DNA of 38,408 nt from Clostridia bacterium (GCA_017440405.1 JAFSHG010000083.1:1-38408); one strand, 5' to 3'; shown: positions 7,826 through 17,385, counted from the stretch's first letter. The notes: generated by a model not told the origin, from the sequence alone. Numbers and translations: made by a program.

Positions 7826-8739
7826 TAAGCATTGCAGAGGACGGAAAGAGGAGGTTACGGTATGCCGTGGAAAACGGCAGGCTTTCACACGTCACCCTCA
7901 TCTCGGGTGATCCGTATGTGTGCAAAATGCTTACAGATTACGCCGCTTCCCTCATTTTTCACAAAACCGAATCAAAAGTTTGTGACGTTCCCGATTATTT
8001 GCACTTTGACGGCTCCGAGCTTCGTGTGGAAAGCTGTGAACAGATGTTGGGAGAGCTGAATGTTATACCCACATCGGGTCAGAGGCTCATTTCCATTGCA
8101 AACGCAGGCAAAATGTCCGATATAGTGCAAAACATGCTTTTGAAGACCATTGAGGAACCTCCCGATGGAAATTACTTTTTTCTGTACGGGAATGAAAGGG
8201 CACTGCTTCCTACCATACTCTCACGCTGCTCAGTGCTTACACTCGGCAATCTGTCACATGAGGATGTGCAAAACGCCATACTGCCTCTTTGTGCAAACGA
8301 GAGCGATGCTGCATATATCGCCCGTTTGGGTGGCAGCATAGAAACGGCCATGCGACTTTGTACGGACGAACAGTTCATGAAATTTTACTCGGATTGTGCA
8401 GAGTACATGTGCAGCGTTGGAAAATCAACACCAAAATGGGAAAAGTTAAAGGAGCTTGCCGCATATGACGCAAAGACGGCGGCGGCTGTGTTTGACATGG
8501 TGATTTCCGATATGCAGCGAATAAAACTCGGCACCGAACCCGTGTATTTCACACGTCAACCGGAAAATGCGCTTATAAGAAGCCGTGCGGATTCACTTTC
8601 GGACAAGCAGATAAACTCTTTGGCAGAGCTTTTGTGCGATATGCACAGGAAACTTTCATCCAATACGCCTGCCAAACAGACATTTGATAATTTTGCAGCA
8701 AAAACAGAACAGGTGATTTATTATGGAAGATATGAATAA
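7822..8739 (+). CDS. holB: DNA polymerase III subunit delta'
   Basis: HolB is the delta' subunit of the sliding-clamp loader. The 305-residue protein shows the clamp-loader segments IANAGKMSDIVQNMLLKTIEEPP (about 92-114) and LLPTILSRCSVL (about 128-139). The Walker A loop is replaced by a non-functional SGDPYVCK, so it cannot be the ATPase subunit DnaX. The start is TTG at 7822, overlapping the pstA stop (TTGA); GGAGG lies 11 bases upstream, and no in-frame ATG fits. Translation is probably coupled to pstA. Its end overlaps ricT by 17 bases. Confidence 0.88.
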   Translation: MISIAEDGKRRLRYAVENGRLSHVTLISGDPYVCKMLTDYAASLIFHKTESKVCDVPDYLHFDGSELRVESCEQMLGELNVIPTSGQRLISIANAGKMSDIVQNMLLKTIEEPPDGNYFFLYGNERALLPTILSRCSVLTLGNLSHEDVQNAILPLCANESDAAYIARLGGSIETAMRLCTDEQFMKFYSDCAEYMCSVGKSTPKWEKLKELAAYDAKTAAAVFDMVISDMQRIKLGTEPVYFTRQPENALIRSRADSLSDKQINSLAELLCDMHRKLSSNTPAKQTFDNFAAKTEQVIYYGRYE

Positions 8740-9664
8740 AAATGAACTCAACACAGAACCTATCACGGATGCGGAAGAAAAATGTGCCGTTGTGGGTGTG
8801 AGGTTTAAGGACTTCGGCAAGGTGTATTACTTTGACCCTAACGGAATAGCATTGGAGCGAGGCGACGGCGTAATCGTGGAAACGGTGCGAGGCGTGGAAT
8901 TTGCCACAGTGACTGCAATGGTGACAGAGATTGCAGTTTCAAAACTCACTCTGCCGCTGAAAGCCGTCATAAGAAAAGCCACGGAAGCTGACTATGAAAA
9001 ACTCAAACGTGATAAGGAAAGCGAAAAGCACTACCTCAAAGTATGTGAGAATGAAGTAAAAAACTTGGGGCTTGAAATGGAGCTCATCGAATGTGAACGC
9101 AGTTTTGACGACAGCAGAGTAACATTCTACTTCACGGCAGACGGCAGGGTGGATTTTAGGGAGTTGGTGCGCAAACTTGCCTCTGCACTCCGCACCAGAA
9201 TAGAGTTGCGCCAGATAGGAGTGCGTGACAAGGCAAAGCTTTTGGGCGGCGTGGGCACATGCGGCAGAGTCATATGCTGTGCGGCACACCTCTCGTCATT
9301 TGACCCCGTATCCATAAAAATGGCAAAGGACCAAGGCATAGCGCTCAGCCCAACAAAGATATCGGGCGTGTGTGGCAGACTCATGTGTTGCCTAAAATAT
9401 GAGCAGGAATCATACGAGAGCATGAGAGACCGTATGCCTCCCGTAAACAGCGATGTAAAAACACCCGACGGTCCTGGTGTAATCTTTGAAAATAATGTCC
9501 TCACCGAGCGTTGCAAGGTGAAGATAACACTGCAAGACGGCACACCCGAATTGCGTGAATATCCTCTCTCGGATATCGTGGTAACTCGCTATCACCGACC
9601 TGCCAAGAAACAGGTTCAAGCGGATAATGACAACACAATAACGGACGAGCTTCCGCAGGACTGA
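8723..9664 (+). CDS. ricT: PSP1-domain regulatory protein RicT (YaaT)
   Basis: In B. subtilis RicT works with RicA and RicF as an iron-sulfur complex that stimulates RNase Y processing and affects sporulation and biofilm phosphorelay. The 313-residue protein has the PSP1 domain (about 25-225). It also has the two conserved cysteine clusters GTCGRVICC and GVCGRLMCC, which match the family's Fe-S ligands. The start ATG at 8723 overlaps holB and has AGGTGA upstream; ATG 8732 is an alternative. Position after holB is the usual Firmicute order. Confidence 0.92.
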   Translation: MEDMNKNELNTEPITDAEEKCAVVGVRFKDFGKVYYFDPNGIALERGDGVIVETVRGVEFATVTAMVTEIAVSKLTLPLKAVIRKATEADYEKLKRDKESEKHYLKVCENEVKNLGLEMELIECERSFDDSRVTFYFTADGRVDFRELVRKLASALRTRIELRQIGVRDKAKLLGGVGTCGRVICCAAHLSSFDPVSIKMAKDQGIALSPTKISGVCGRLMCCLKYEQESYESMRDRMPPVNSDVKTPDGPGVIFENNVLTERCKVKITLQDGTPELREYPLSDIVVTRYHRPAKKQVQADNDNTITDELPQD

Positions 9665-9668
9665 AAAA

Positions 9669-10430
9669 ATGCGACGCATCAGACTCATAGCAGAATATGA
9701 CGGCACAAACTATGTGGGCTGGCAAATTCAACCGAACGGCGAATCCGTACAGGGCGTTATAGAACGGGAACTTTGCTCACTCACACACGAGGACATACGC
9801 ATTCACGGCTCAGGCCGCACGGACAGCGGTGTTCACTCCATGGCACAAGTTCTGCACTTTGATACGGAATCTCGCATACCGGCCGATAAGTTTCCGTATG
9901 CGCTGAATGTTTCATTGCCGCATGACATACGGATAAAATACGGCGACGAACCGCCCGCAGGGTTTCATTCCCGCTTTGATGTACGAAAAAAACATTACCG
10001 CTACACATTATACTGTGCGCCTCATGCGAGTGCTTTTTGTGCCAAAACCGCATTGCATGTGCATCAGAAGTTGGACTTTGAGAAGATGTGCAAGGCAGCG
10101 TCTTTTATATTGGGAGAACATGACTTTGCAGCTTTCAAAAGCGAAGGCACGGAACTTTCATCCACCGTTCGCACCATGTATGAATCTCAGTGGACACGGG
10201 ACGGCAAATTCATGTACTATGACATATGCGGAAGCGGTTTCATGTATAACATGGTTCGCATACTGGTGGGTACAATGCTTGAAATAGGCAAGGGTTATCT
10301 GGACGAGGACGCTATGGAAAATGCGCTCAAAACCTGCTCACGCAATGCAGCAGGTGCCACAGCCCCATGCCATGGACTCATGATGACCCGAGTGGAATAT
10401 GATGGGTTTGACACGCAAGACTATGTTTGA
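9669..10430 (+). CDS. truA: tRNA pseudouridine(38-40) synthase
   Basis: TruA converts U38-U40 of the tRNA anticodon arm to pseudouridine. The 253-residue protein has the N-terminal IAEYDGTNYVGWQIQPN motif and the catalytic aspartate at residue 52 in GSGRTDSGVHS. The C-terminal catalytic fold includes the segment FMYNMVRILVGTMLEIGKG. The start lies 4 bases after the ricT stop with AGGA upstream, so it is in the same transcript. Confidence 0.96.
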   Translation: MRRIRLIAEYDGTNYVGWQIQPNGESVQGVIERELCSLTHEDIRIHGSGRTDSGVHSMAQVLHFDTESRIPADKFPYALNVSLPHDIRIKYGDEPPAGFHSRFDVRKKHYRYTLYCAPHASAFCAKTALHVHQKLDFEKMCKAASFILGEHDFAAFKSEGTELSSTVRTMYESQWTRDGKFMYYDICGSGFMYNMVRILVGTMLEIGKGYLDEDAMENALKTCSRNAAGATAPCHGLMMTRVEYDGFDTQDYV

Positions 10431-10460
10431 CAATACGGTTTTGACACCAAAAAATAAAAA

Positions 10461-11093
10461 ATGCTGACACCATATAAGACTGTACGTGAAAACTCCGAAG
10501 TGGAGATAATAATAAATAAGTCACGCTTCATAGGCAGGGCTTTTCCCGTGGAGAGCGAAGAAGAAGCCCTCTCCTTATTAAGCTCCATACGCAAGCAGCA
10601 CTATGACGCCACACACAACTGCTATGCATACGTGATACGAAACGGAGCGGCTCGTTTTTCCGATGACGGAGAACCGTCAGGGACTGCGGGTATGCCCATG
10701 ATGGAAGTTTTAAAGCACAACGACATACAAAACGTACTCGTAATTGTCACACGCTATTTTGGCGGCATACTCCTTGGAGCAGGCGGACTTGTGCGAGCAT
10801 ATTCACGCTCGGCATCGGAGGCGGTGAAAGCTTCCGTACCCGTCTGTGTAACGCCCGGAACCATGCTAAAAATAGTGCTTGATTACAGCAGATACAACGC
10901 CCTCTGTGATTTCATCCGTGCAAATGCAGTCGTAGATAACATAGAATACGCCGAAAACATAACTCTCGATATCATTTTGGAATCCGACCGAGTGGAAAAG
11001 TTTTCCGCCGACCTCACCGAAAAGACCGATGGACGTGTTGTGCCGCAAATTTTGGGCGAAAGATATATGTCCATTGAAGAAAAACTCGATTAA
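10461..11093 (+). CDS. YigZ/IMPACT family protein
   Basis: This 210-residue protein matches the UPF0029/IMPACT family, with HYDATHNCYAYVIRNG, FSDDGEPSGTAGMPM and VTRYFGGILLGAGGLVRAYS in the N-terminal domain (about 15-120) and a smaller DUF1949-like C-terminal domain. Bacterial members have no firmly established biochemical role; the eukaryotic relative regulates GCN2. No clear Shine-Dalgarno precedes ATG 10461; the stretch before it is A-rich. The gene ends 15 bases from the convergent addB end, and no terminator is visible between them. Confidence 0.88.
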   Translation: MLTPYKTVRENSEVEIIINKSRFIGRAFPVESEEEALSLLSSIRKQHYDATHNCYAYVIRNGAARFSDDGEPSGTAGMPMMEVLKHNDIQNVLVIVTRYFGGILLGAGGLVRAYSRSASEAVKASVPVCVTPGTMLKIVLDYSRYNALCDFIRANAVVDNIEYAENITLDIILESDRVEKFSADLTEKTDGRVVPQILGERYMSIEEKLD

Positions 11094-11108
11094 ACCCCTT
11101 GCAAAACG

Positions 11109-14100
11109 TCAGATATTGTGCAAGTCAAAAATGTCGTCGTAGTCCGTTTTTCCCAAGCGTCTGTACTTGCAGCCCAACGCTTCGTCAAACATGCACACGC
11201 TCTTATAATCGCAATGCGTACATGCGCTCCAATCACCACTCTTGAAGGGGCTTATGTCTATGTTTCCCGAGAGAATCCGCTCTGCCGTTTCCTTTGCCTT
11301 TCGCATTGCAAAAGCTCGCACGGCATCTAACTGTTCTTTGGGCATCGCCGTTTTCAGCTCACCCGTAATTTTCGTCACACTCACTACATCGGAGCGACTT
11401 GAAAGTTTTTCACTCCCGTCCGTGGCATGAATAATCTCCACATCGCTCAGCATAAGGCCTCGGAGCTTAAAGTCCGATATTATGCTCTTTATCATTTTTT
11501 CGTAATCTTGTGTACCTGCACTCGCCTTTTGTATAGGCATGTAGTACATGCCGCAGCCGTGTACCGCCCTGCCTATGTGCATGGATGCTTCCAAATAGAT
11601 GGGCAACTGCAATTTTACGCCCTCGTAGAGTTTTTCAAAGTCTATCTTTTCGCCGTTCATCTTATAGTCGATTACACGGAAATTGTCTGTACCCGTTTCC
11701 GACTTGTAGCTGTCTATTCTGTCTATCTTGCCCGAGATGTACAGCATTCCGCCGTCACGCAGCGGCACACTCAGCGGCGGAAACACAGAGTCTGTGCCCA
11801 AACCGAACTGAATCTCTGAACCGAAAAATTCAAAATCGCCCTTGCTCATGTGATACACTATGGCATACACAGTATCCCGTAAAACCGCCATAAGATAATA
11901 GCCGTGAGCCTCATTCCGTGGGGTTTTGGTAAAAATACCGTTGCCGAAACTTTCCAAAATTGGCTTTGCCACCATATCCGTTATATAGTCGCATTCATCA
12001 CGGCACAAGCTCTTATAATCTATGTTATTCTTCTTCACGTATTTCACGAAAGCGTCTATGACCTCGTGACAAAACGACCCCTCATCCACCGCTTTTGCAC
12101 GGAAAACTTTTCGGGGCTTTGCACGCAGTCCGTACTTCATGAAATGGGAAAATGGGCATGAATTGTATTTTTCAAGTCGTGTAGCCGTGCCATACACTCT
12201 GTTTTCATATAATTTAGTGGCGAACTCCCTGTCAAGGGGTGTTGGCTCAGGGCTGAAAAAAACAGCGTCCGTGAGTTTCTTTGCCGCATCCGAACGTGAT
12301 TTGTCTTGCAAAAACCATGCCACAAGCCGTTCATCCTCACAAGACAGTTCCTTTTTATCCGCAAGCTCACGAATCTTAGATGCAAACCATTTTTCCGTGT
12401 GCAAGTCGTACTTTCCCTTTTCACAAGTCCTGCCCGTCATATTGCAAATGCGTTGTAATATGGGCGCAGGCTGCATGTACTCGCCGTCATACATGGTGGG
12501 ATAGCTGATATACAGCCCCTTTTTGGGTGATGTGAGGAGCTTGTATATATTTATTTCGTCCTGTTCACGCTTGCCTTGCACTCCCATCCAAACATTCAGG
12601 CCTGTATCCTGTATGCACCTGAGTTCCTCATCGTCTATTATGCCCTCATCCTTTCGCACGGTGGGGAAATCGTCCGCCTGTGCGCCTAAAACAAACAGGT
12701 AGTCCACCCCGTTTGGAATCTGTGTTCCCACATCGCTGTAACTGAGCATATCCACACCGGCAGGGATAATTCCTATGATATCGGCAGTGAAACCTTCTTC
12801 AACTATGTTCATGAGCTTTTCATTGCTTATATGTATGTCGCCCATTATGGACTTCAGCTGGAAAAGCACATCCGATATTAAGTCCCACACCTGTGAATAC
12901 TGCTTTGCCGCTGCCAATTCGCCCTCATCCGTGAGGCGTTCGACAATACTCACCAGTTTTTCCTGCACGTTCATTTCAGACAGATAATCCGAGATGGCAT
13001 CCACTTTATCTGCCACGGTAGCTCGTGACATCTTGCTCTGCATCGCACGCAGAGGTTCTATTATTTTCTTTCGGGTGTCCTCGCAGGTTACGGGCACATC
13101 GCCCAAGACAAACACGCTGAAAAAGTCGCTGCCTGTTATTCCGTACTCCGTAATATAATTCTCAAAGACTTCACTCTCTGCATTTTCCACCCCCACAAGC
13201 TCCGTCTTCATGAGAGATATTACATCCCGTGTCTTATAACCGCCCGTAACGCAGCGCAGAGCCGCTTTTATGAGCCTCACGGCGTTTGTGGATGAAAGGT
13301 TCAGCTTATTATCGGAAAATACGGGTATGCCCAATTCTGAAAATAAGCTCTTTACCGCCAAATCATACTTCTCTGGGGCAGCTGCCACCACCGCCATATC
13401 CCTATATCTCACACCGTTGTATGCCAGTTCCAAAACATGCGCCGCCATCTGTTGCACTTCCTCGGATATGTCTTTCGACACGGCAAGTACTATATCACTG
13501 CTGTCTTGCGTATACTCCGCAACGGGAAATTGCCAAAGCTCCCTTTCTAAATGACTCAACACTGCACTGTCATAGCGGTTCTCTCTCACCTTATGCTGCA
13601 CGTTCACAGCAAAGCCTTCTTCCTTTGCCATGGTGCGCAACCTTGCATATATCTTATTTTCACGCTCAAAACATCGTTGTGCAGAACCGTTGTCGCATGT
13701 TATGGCAAATGTAACGCTCTTTGCCGCATACATAAGCTCACGGATAATTCTGTATGTCTGTTCACCCGGGTTTTCTATGCCATCTATGTATAAATGGGCG
13801 TCACATATGTAAGATTGAGGAATAAGCTCACACAGGGCATCGTTTGCGGCATAGAGTTCTTGACCCGTGCCTTCCAGGTATTCCTCCGCAATCCTGTATA
13901 TCTCGGCCAAGTCAAGCAGTTTTGCACGCAATATGCTGTCCTTTGGCATACACTCTGCTGCACCTTTTACATCGGCTGCAAAGAGTCCGCATGTGACAAA
14001 GTTTGCTATCACCTCATCGCACATGAGGGCAAAACCTATCTGACTTGCCACGCCACGGAATATGTTGAGTTCCGCCGTTTCTATTGCACGCCTTATGACC

Positions 14101-14378
14101 ATTGCCCTACCCTGTTTGGTTATAAACGTGCCGCCTAAACCCGCCTCGTCCAACACACGCATACTGAGCCTGTAAAATCCGCATACGTTGGTGTGCATGA
14201 ATCCGCCGCCGCAAACCTCGGCAAGCATTTTTTCATATTCAAAGCTGCTTCCCGAAGGCACAATAAAGAGCGACTTTTCACCCCGTCGCTCATTTTCTTT
14301 TATTCGGCACAAAAGCTCATGCGTCTTACCCGACTTTGCTCTGCCCGTTATGAAATCTATTCTCTCGCCCTGTTTCAT
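11109..14378 (-). CDS. addB: ATP-dependent helicase/nuclease subunit B
   Basis: AddB is one half of the AddAB (RexAB) double-strand-break end-processing enzyme. The 1089-residue length is typical. Visible features are a Walker A loop GRAKSGKT at residues 12-19, and the RecB-family nuclease motif VIDYK preceded by GSFCHEVIDAF. The four iron-sulfur cysteines are C741 (YNSCPFSHF) and C1053, C1056, C1062 (CTHCDYKSVC); their spacing is as in B. subtilis. The start overlaps the thpR stop by one base (TGATG). AddA is normally adjacent but is absent: the next gene downstream is the convergent YigZ-family gene. Confidence 0.94.
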   Translation of the reverse strand: MKQGERIDFITGRAKSGKTHELLCRIKENERRGEKSLFIVPSGSSFEYEKMLAEVCGGGFMHTNVCGFYRLSMRVLDEAGLGGTFITKQGRAMVIRRAIETAELNIFRGVASQIGFALMCDEVIANFVTCGLFAADVKGAAECMPKDSILRAKLLDLAEIYRIAEEYLEGTGQELYAANDALCELIPQSYICDAHLYIDGIENPGEQTYRIIRELMYAAKSVTFAITCDNGSAQRCFERENKIYARLRTMAKEEGFAVNVQHKVRENRYDSAVLSHLERELWQFPVAEYTQDSSDIVLAVSKDISEEVQQMAAHVLELAYNGVRYRDMAVVAAAPEKYDLAVKSLFSELGIPVFSDNKLNLSSTNAVRLIKAALRCVTGGYKTRDVISLMKTELVGVENAESEVFENYITEYGITGSDFFSVFVLGDVPVTCEDTRKKIIEPLRAMQSKMSRATVADKVDAISDYLSEMNVQEKLVSIVERLTDEGELAAAKQYSQVWDLISDVLFQLKSIMGDIHISNEKLMNIVEEGFTADIIGIIPAGVDMLSYSDVGTQIPNGVDYLFVLGAQADDFPTVRKDEGIIDDEELRCIQDTGLNVWMGVQGKREQDEINIYKLLTSPKKGLYISYPTMYDGEYMQPAPILQRICNMTGRTCEKGKYDLHTEKWFASKIRELADKKELSCEDERLVAWFLQDKSRSDAAKKLTDAVFFSPEPTPLDREFATKLYENRVYGTATRLEKYNSCPFSHFMKYGLRAKPRKVFRAKAVDEGSFCHEVIDAFVKYVKKNNIDYKSLCRDECDYITDMVAKPILESFGNGIFTKTPRNEAHGYYLMAVLRDTVYAIVYHMSKGDFEFFGSEIQFGLGTDSVFPPLSVPLRDGGMLYISGKIDRIDSYKSETGTDNFRVIDYKMNGEKIDFEKLYEGVKLQLPIYLEASMHIGRAVHGCGMYYMPIQKASAGTQDYEKMIKSIISDFKLRGLMLSDVEIIHATDGSEKLSSRSDVVSVTKITGELKTAMPKEQLDAVRAFAMRKAKETAERILSGNIDISPFKSGDWSACTHCDYKSVCMFDEALGCKYRRLGKTDYDDIFDLHNI

Positions 14379-14926
14379 CAGTTCAAAGTCTCCCTGTGAA
14401 GTGGAACATAGACCATATCTCTGCCTCGTCTCACACTTTGGAACAACACTATTGCATTCACGCTCATGGACGCATTAAGCGGCGGTTCTATGCTTTTTAG
14501 TGCAGCTTCTGTAATCTCGTCACAGACCACGGACCTTCCGAGAGTGATGTGGGGAACATATCTCTTTTTTGTGGTTTTCAAGCCCTCGTCCGCAAGTGCT
14601 GCATTCAAAGATTCATACAGTGAATTTAATTCTTTTAAGTCGCCTTTCACCGTGATATGCGATGTCACGGAGTCACCGTCACCTTTGGAGAAGCTGTCGT
14701 ATTCGCCCAGATGCAAGGGAAAAGAGCGTATCCCCTCCACAGCACGCTGCATGGCACGCACAGCACCCGTGAGGTCTTCTGTTTCCCCCAGAAAGCTCAG
14801 CGTGATGTGCATATTTTCAGCAGGCACAAACCGTCCGTCCACAGATTGACGTTTCAGTTCGTCCAGCACCCTTACCGCTTCTTTTTTTACATTCTTTGGC
14901 AGTTCAATAGCTATAAAAAGTCTCAT
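14378..14926 (-). CDS. thpR: RNA 2',3'-cyclic phosphodiesterase (LigT/2H family)
   Basis: This 182-residue 2H phosphoesterase has both catalytic HxT motifs, H40-I-T42 in MHITLSFLG and H126-I-T128 in VPHITLGRS. Family members open 2',3'-cyclic phosphates on RNA ends; the older name is 2'-5' RNA ligase. The gene lies 23 bases after the upstream lipoprotein and is coupled to addB, placing an RNA end enzyme with a DNA end-processing enzyme. The cellular substrate is unknown. Confidence 0.92.
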   Translation of the reverse strand: MRLFIAIELPKNVKKEAVRVLDELKRQSVDGRFVPAENMHITLSFLGETEDLTGAVRAMQRAVEGIRSFPLHLGEYDSFSKGDGDSVTSHITVKGDLKELNSLYESLNAALADEGLKTTKKRYVPHITLGRSVVCDEITEAALKSIEPPLNASMSVNAIVLFQSVRRGRDMVYVPLHRETLN

Positions 14927-14949
14927 TTTTTCACTCTCTGTATTTTAAT

Positions 14950-15849
14950 TTAACCCGAATACTGTATGTTTGAAAGACAACCCGACTCTGCTCCCACATC
15001 TTCCAATAAGAATCCGCCGTGGCCGTCACTTTCCACGTACACCTTGTACAGTATTTCACTCTCTATGTCACGCAAAACCGCATAATCACGGTCGTCTGCA
15101 ATGTACACCATGGCAAGCACAGAACCCTCCAATATAGCGGTGTTGTCTCCGCTCTCATAATCCCTTGCACGCAAATCACAAAGTGCAGTCATATGCCTAT
15201 CCTCCGTGGCAGTTACTTCCCAAAGAGTGTTGTCGCCGTCTTTCATCTTGAATTTATTAGTCAGCTCATACGTCCTCACCGCATACCAAGTGCCGAACAA
15301 ATCCACAGAACGTGATATACGCACCTGTCTGTCTCTTATGCTCTCCAAAACGCCTGTTGTTGCATCCGTCTTTATGAACAACTTTTCTTTTTTTCTGTCG
15401 AGCCTGTAAAATACCACCGAGTACATCTCTTGATTCATTGTACACAACACCAGTCCCGTTGAGCCCGTCTCCCTGCCGCAGAGGTATGCTTTTTCAAAGT
15501 AACCCTCGGCAAGCAGATAATTTTTACCGTCCACCACGGCCAAAACCTGTTCGCCGTTTTCCGTTTCTGCCGTAACAAGCGTGACAGTATATCCGTTTAC
15601 ACTTGATTCCTCACCTATTGTGAGTTCGTTATTCTTTTTCTCTTTGAGGATTGTTGCCTCGGGAGTTTCATCCGTTTCCGCCTCCACCAAATCAGACCCC
15701 ACTGCCTGTATGGGAGCTTTGGTGGCAGTGCCTTCCACATCAAGCGGCGTCCCCGAACCCGTCTTATTTGCGGGCGCACCGTTCACGCAGCCGCCAAGTA
15801 CTGCAAGCATACATGCAAGTACAAAAACAGTAATTCTTTTCACATTCAT
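14950..15849 (-). CDS. Lipoprotein of unknown function
   Basis: I start at ATG 15849, which has AGGAGGA 8 bases upstream; a longer frame to 15906 has no such signal and would bury the signal peptide. The protein is 299 residues with lipobox LGGC (Cys21). A Thr/Glu/Ala-rich linker follows (to about residue 90), then a globular domain that I do not recognise. The first part is rich in beta strands (NGYTVTLVTAETENGEQVLAVVDGK is one such segment). The C-terminal half contains paired strands around the YAVRTYELTNKF segment. The start is one base beyond the stop of the small upstream gene, so it belongs to the mnmA transcript. Confidence 0.7.
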   Translation of the reverse strand: MNVKRITVFVLACMLAVLGGCVNGAPANKTGSGTPLDVEGTATKAPIQAVGSDLVEAETDETPEATILKEKKNNELTIGEESSVNGYTVTLVTAETENGEQVLAVVDGKNYLLAEGYFEKAYLCGRETGSTGLVLCTMNQEMYSVVFYRLDRKKEKLFIKTDATTGVLESIRDRQVRISRSVDLFGTWYAVRTYELTNKFKMKDGDNTLWEVTATEDRHMTALCDLRARDYESGDNTAILEGSVLAMVYIADDRDYAVLRDIESEILYKVYVESDGHGGFLLEDVGAESGCLSNIQYSG

Positions 15850-15850
15850 C

Positions 15851-16195
15851 TTATGCTTCCTCCTCTTTCCTCTTATAAACAGTTTTTTTCGTGCGAGTGT
15901 TTGCAACGGCTATATTGAAAACCTCGTCCAAATCCACATCCAGCTCCACAGAAATCATTTCAAAGAGAACATCGAAAAACTCTGCATGTTCCGAGTCCAT
16001 TTTAAGCGTTGCATTCTCCGTTTCCAAGCAGAAACAAACATATGCACCCGTCTTTGCCGACATATCACTTTCAAGTTCAATGCATATAACATCGTCGTAG
16101 GCAATCCTTATCTCATCTTCGCCGTGGTGAAAAATAAGTGTGTCATCCTTGCTGCAAAAGCCTGTAAGCCCTGCACTGTACATAATCCTCTCCAT
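15851..16195 (-). CDS. Small acidic protein of unknown function
   Basis: 114 residues, unrecognised. It begins two bases after the mnmA stop with GAGGGG as ribosome-binding site, and ends one base before the next lipoprotein, so it is tightly embedded in the operon. It has no signal peptide. The N-terminal two thirds look like a beta-rich domain (TLIFHHGEDEIRIAYDDVIC, then AYVCFCLETENATLKM), followed by a helix (HAEFFDVLFEMISVEL) and a basic tail KRKEEEA. It could be a PH-like or regulatory module; there is no motif to support a function. Confidence 0.65.
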   Translation of the reverse strand: MERIMYSAGLTGFCSKDDTLIFHHGEDEIRIAYDDVICIELESDMSAKTGAYVCFCLETENATLKMDSEHAEFFDVLFEMISVELDVDLDEVFNIAVANTRTKKTVYKRKEEEA

Positions 16196-16197
16196 AA

Positions 16198-17283
16198 CTA
16201 TCCCCTCTGTGTTTTTTCAATTATTCCGCCGCCTAAGCATACGTCACCGTCATACAGCACCGCCCACTGTCCGGGTGTGACCGCCCTTTGCAGCTCGTCA
16301 AAATCTACATGCATTCCGTCCTCTGTCATCGTGACCGTGACGGGGGTATCGGGCTGTCTGTACCTGAACTTTGCCATGCATCTGAACCTCTCGCAGGGAG
16401 CCTCTCCCGATATGAAGCTCACACGCTTTGCGTCCAGTGATACGGAGTATAACTCCCTGCCTTCGCCCTGACGTACAAGAAGCCTGTTATGCGCCATATC
16501 CTTATCCACCACAAACCAGCTATCACCGCTGCTGCCCTGTATGCCGCCTATCCCAAGTCCCTTTCTCTGTCCTAATGTGTAGTACATAAGTCCGTCATGA
16601 CGTCCTACCACATTTCCCGATAAATCCACAATATCGCCCGGCTGTGCAGGCAGATACTGCATGAGAAACTTCTTAAAGTTACGTTCACCTATGAAGCAGA
16701 CGCCCGTGGAATCCTTTTTTGCGGCATTTGAAAATCCGTTTTTTGCGGCTATTTCACGCACTTTGGTCTTTTGCAAATCGCCTATGGGAAAAATTGCATT
16801 TTCAAGCTGTTGCGCGCTTAATCCCGCTAAAAAGTAGGTTTGGTCTTTGGATAAGTCGGCGGCTTTTTTCAGTTTCACACCGTCACAGCACTTTTCGAGT
16901 CTCGCATAATGACCCGTGGCAATGCCGCAACTGCCTACTCCCATTGCAAAGTCAAGGAATGCTTTAAACTTTATCTCGCAGTTACAAAGCACATCGGGAT
17001 TGGGAGTTCTTCCGCTTTTGTACTCGTCCAAGAAGTATGTGAAAACCCTGTCGTAATACTCACGGGCAAAATTCACCGTGTAGTACGGTATGCCTATCGT
17101 ATCTGCCGTGCGGCGAACATCGTCATAGTCATCCACGGCGGTACAAACGCCTGTGTCCTCATCTTCCTCTTCCCAATTTTTCATGAACACGCCTACCACA
17201 TCGTAGCCCTGTTCTTTTAAAAGTAAGGCTGCCACCGATGAGTCCACCCCACCCGACATACCAACAATAATCTTCTCTCTCAT
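16198..17283 (-). CDS. mnmA: tRNA-specific 2-thiouridylase
   Basis: MnmA thiolates U34 of Glu, Gln and Lys tRNAs using sulfur relayed from a cysteine desulfurase. The 361-residue protein has the PP-loop SGGVDSS (residues 10-16) and the catalytic cysteine C100 in [12 protein letters not shown]. The second active-site cysteine is C196 in [10 protein letters not shown]. The ATG at 17283 is fixed by the conserved [12 protein letters not shown] start. Its promoter ends only 9 bases upstream, so the message would have essentially no 5' leader. It is the first gene of the minus-strand transcript that continues through addB. Confidence 0.96.
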   Translation of the reverse strand: MREKIIVGMSGGVDSSVAALLLKEQGYDVVGVFMKNWEEEDEDTGVCTAVDDYDDVRRTADTIGIPYYTVNFAREYYDRVFTYFLDEYKSGRTPNPDVLCNCEIKFKAFLDFAMGVGSCGIATGHYARLEKCCDGVKLKKAADLSKDQTYFLAGLSAQQLENAIFPIGDLQKTKVREIAAKNGFSNAAKKDSTGVCFIGERNFKKFLMQYLPAQPGDIVDLSGNVVGRHDGLMYYTLGQRKGLGIGGIQGSSGDSWFVVDKDMAHNRLLVRQGEGRELYSVSLDAKRVSFISGEAPCERFRCMAKFRYRQPDTPVTVTMTEDGMHVDFDELQRAVTPGQWAVLYDGDVCLGGGIIEKTQRG

Positions 17284-17292
17284 AGTACACCT

Positions 17293-17321
17293 ATTATACC
17301 ACGATATTTATTATGTGTAAA
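17293..17321 (-). promoter_or_regulatory. Promoter of the mnmA operon, nearly leaderless
   Basis: On the minus strand TTTACA (17321-17316), a 17-bp spacer and TATAAT (17298-17293) with an upstream TGG (extended -10). Predicted transcription start near 17286, three bases before the mnmA ATG. An AGGTG lies between the -10 box and the ATG but would not be transcribed from that start. Confidence 0.75.
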
Positions 17322-17343
17322 GTTACAGTATTTCAAATATAAA

Positions 17344-17365
17344 GCCGACTGCATGAGCAGTCGGC
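17344..17365 (-). terminator. Terminator of the pilin-lipoprotein transcript
   Basis: A perfect 9-bp stem (GCCGACTGC/GCAGTCGGC) with a 4-base loop, followed on the minus strand by TTTATATTT. It lies 21 bases past the stop of the lipoprotein gene ending at 17386 and separates it from mnmA. Confidence 0.8.
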
Positions 17366-17385
17366 AAGGTTTAAATCATTGTTTT

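Noticed and set aside
7822..8739. holB as a decayed clamp-loader gene, because the Walker A loop is lost
   Set aside because: Delta' subunits can lack a working ATP site; the frame and the rest of the conserved core are intact.
10406..10446. Three TTTGACA copies before the YigZ-family gene as a promoter array
   Set aside because: No acceptable -10 box lies at 16-18 bp from any of them, and truA-yigZ spacing suits read-through transcription.
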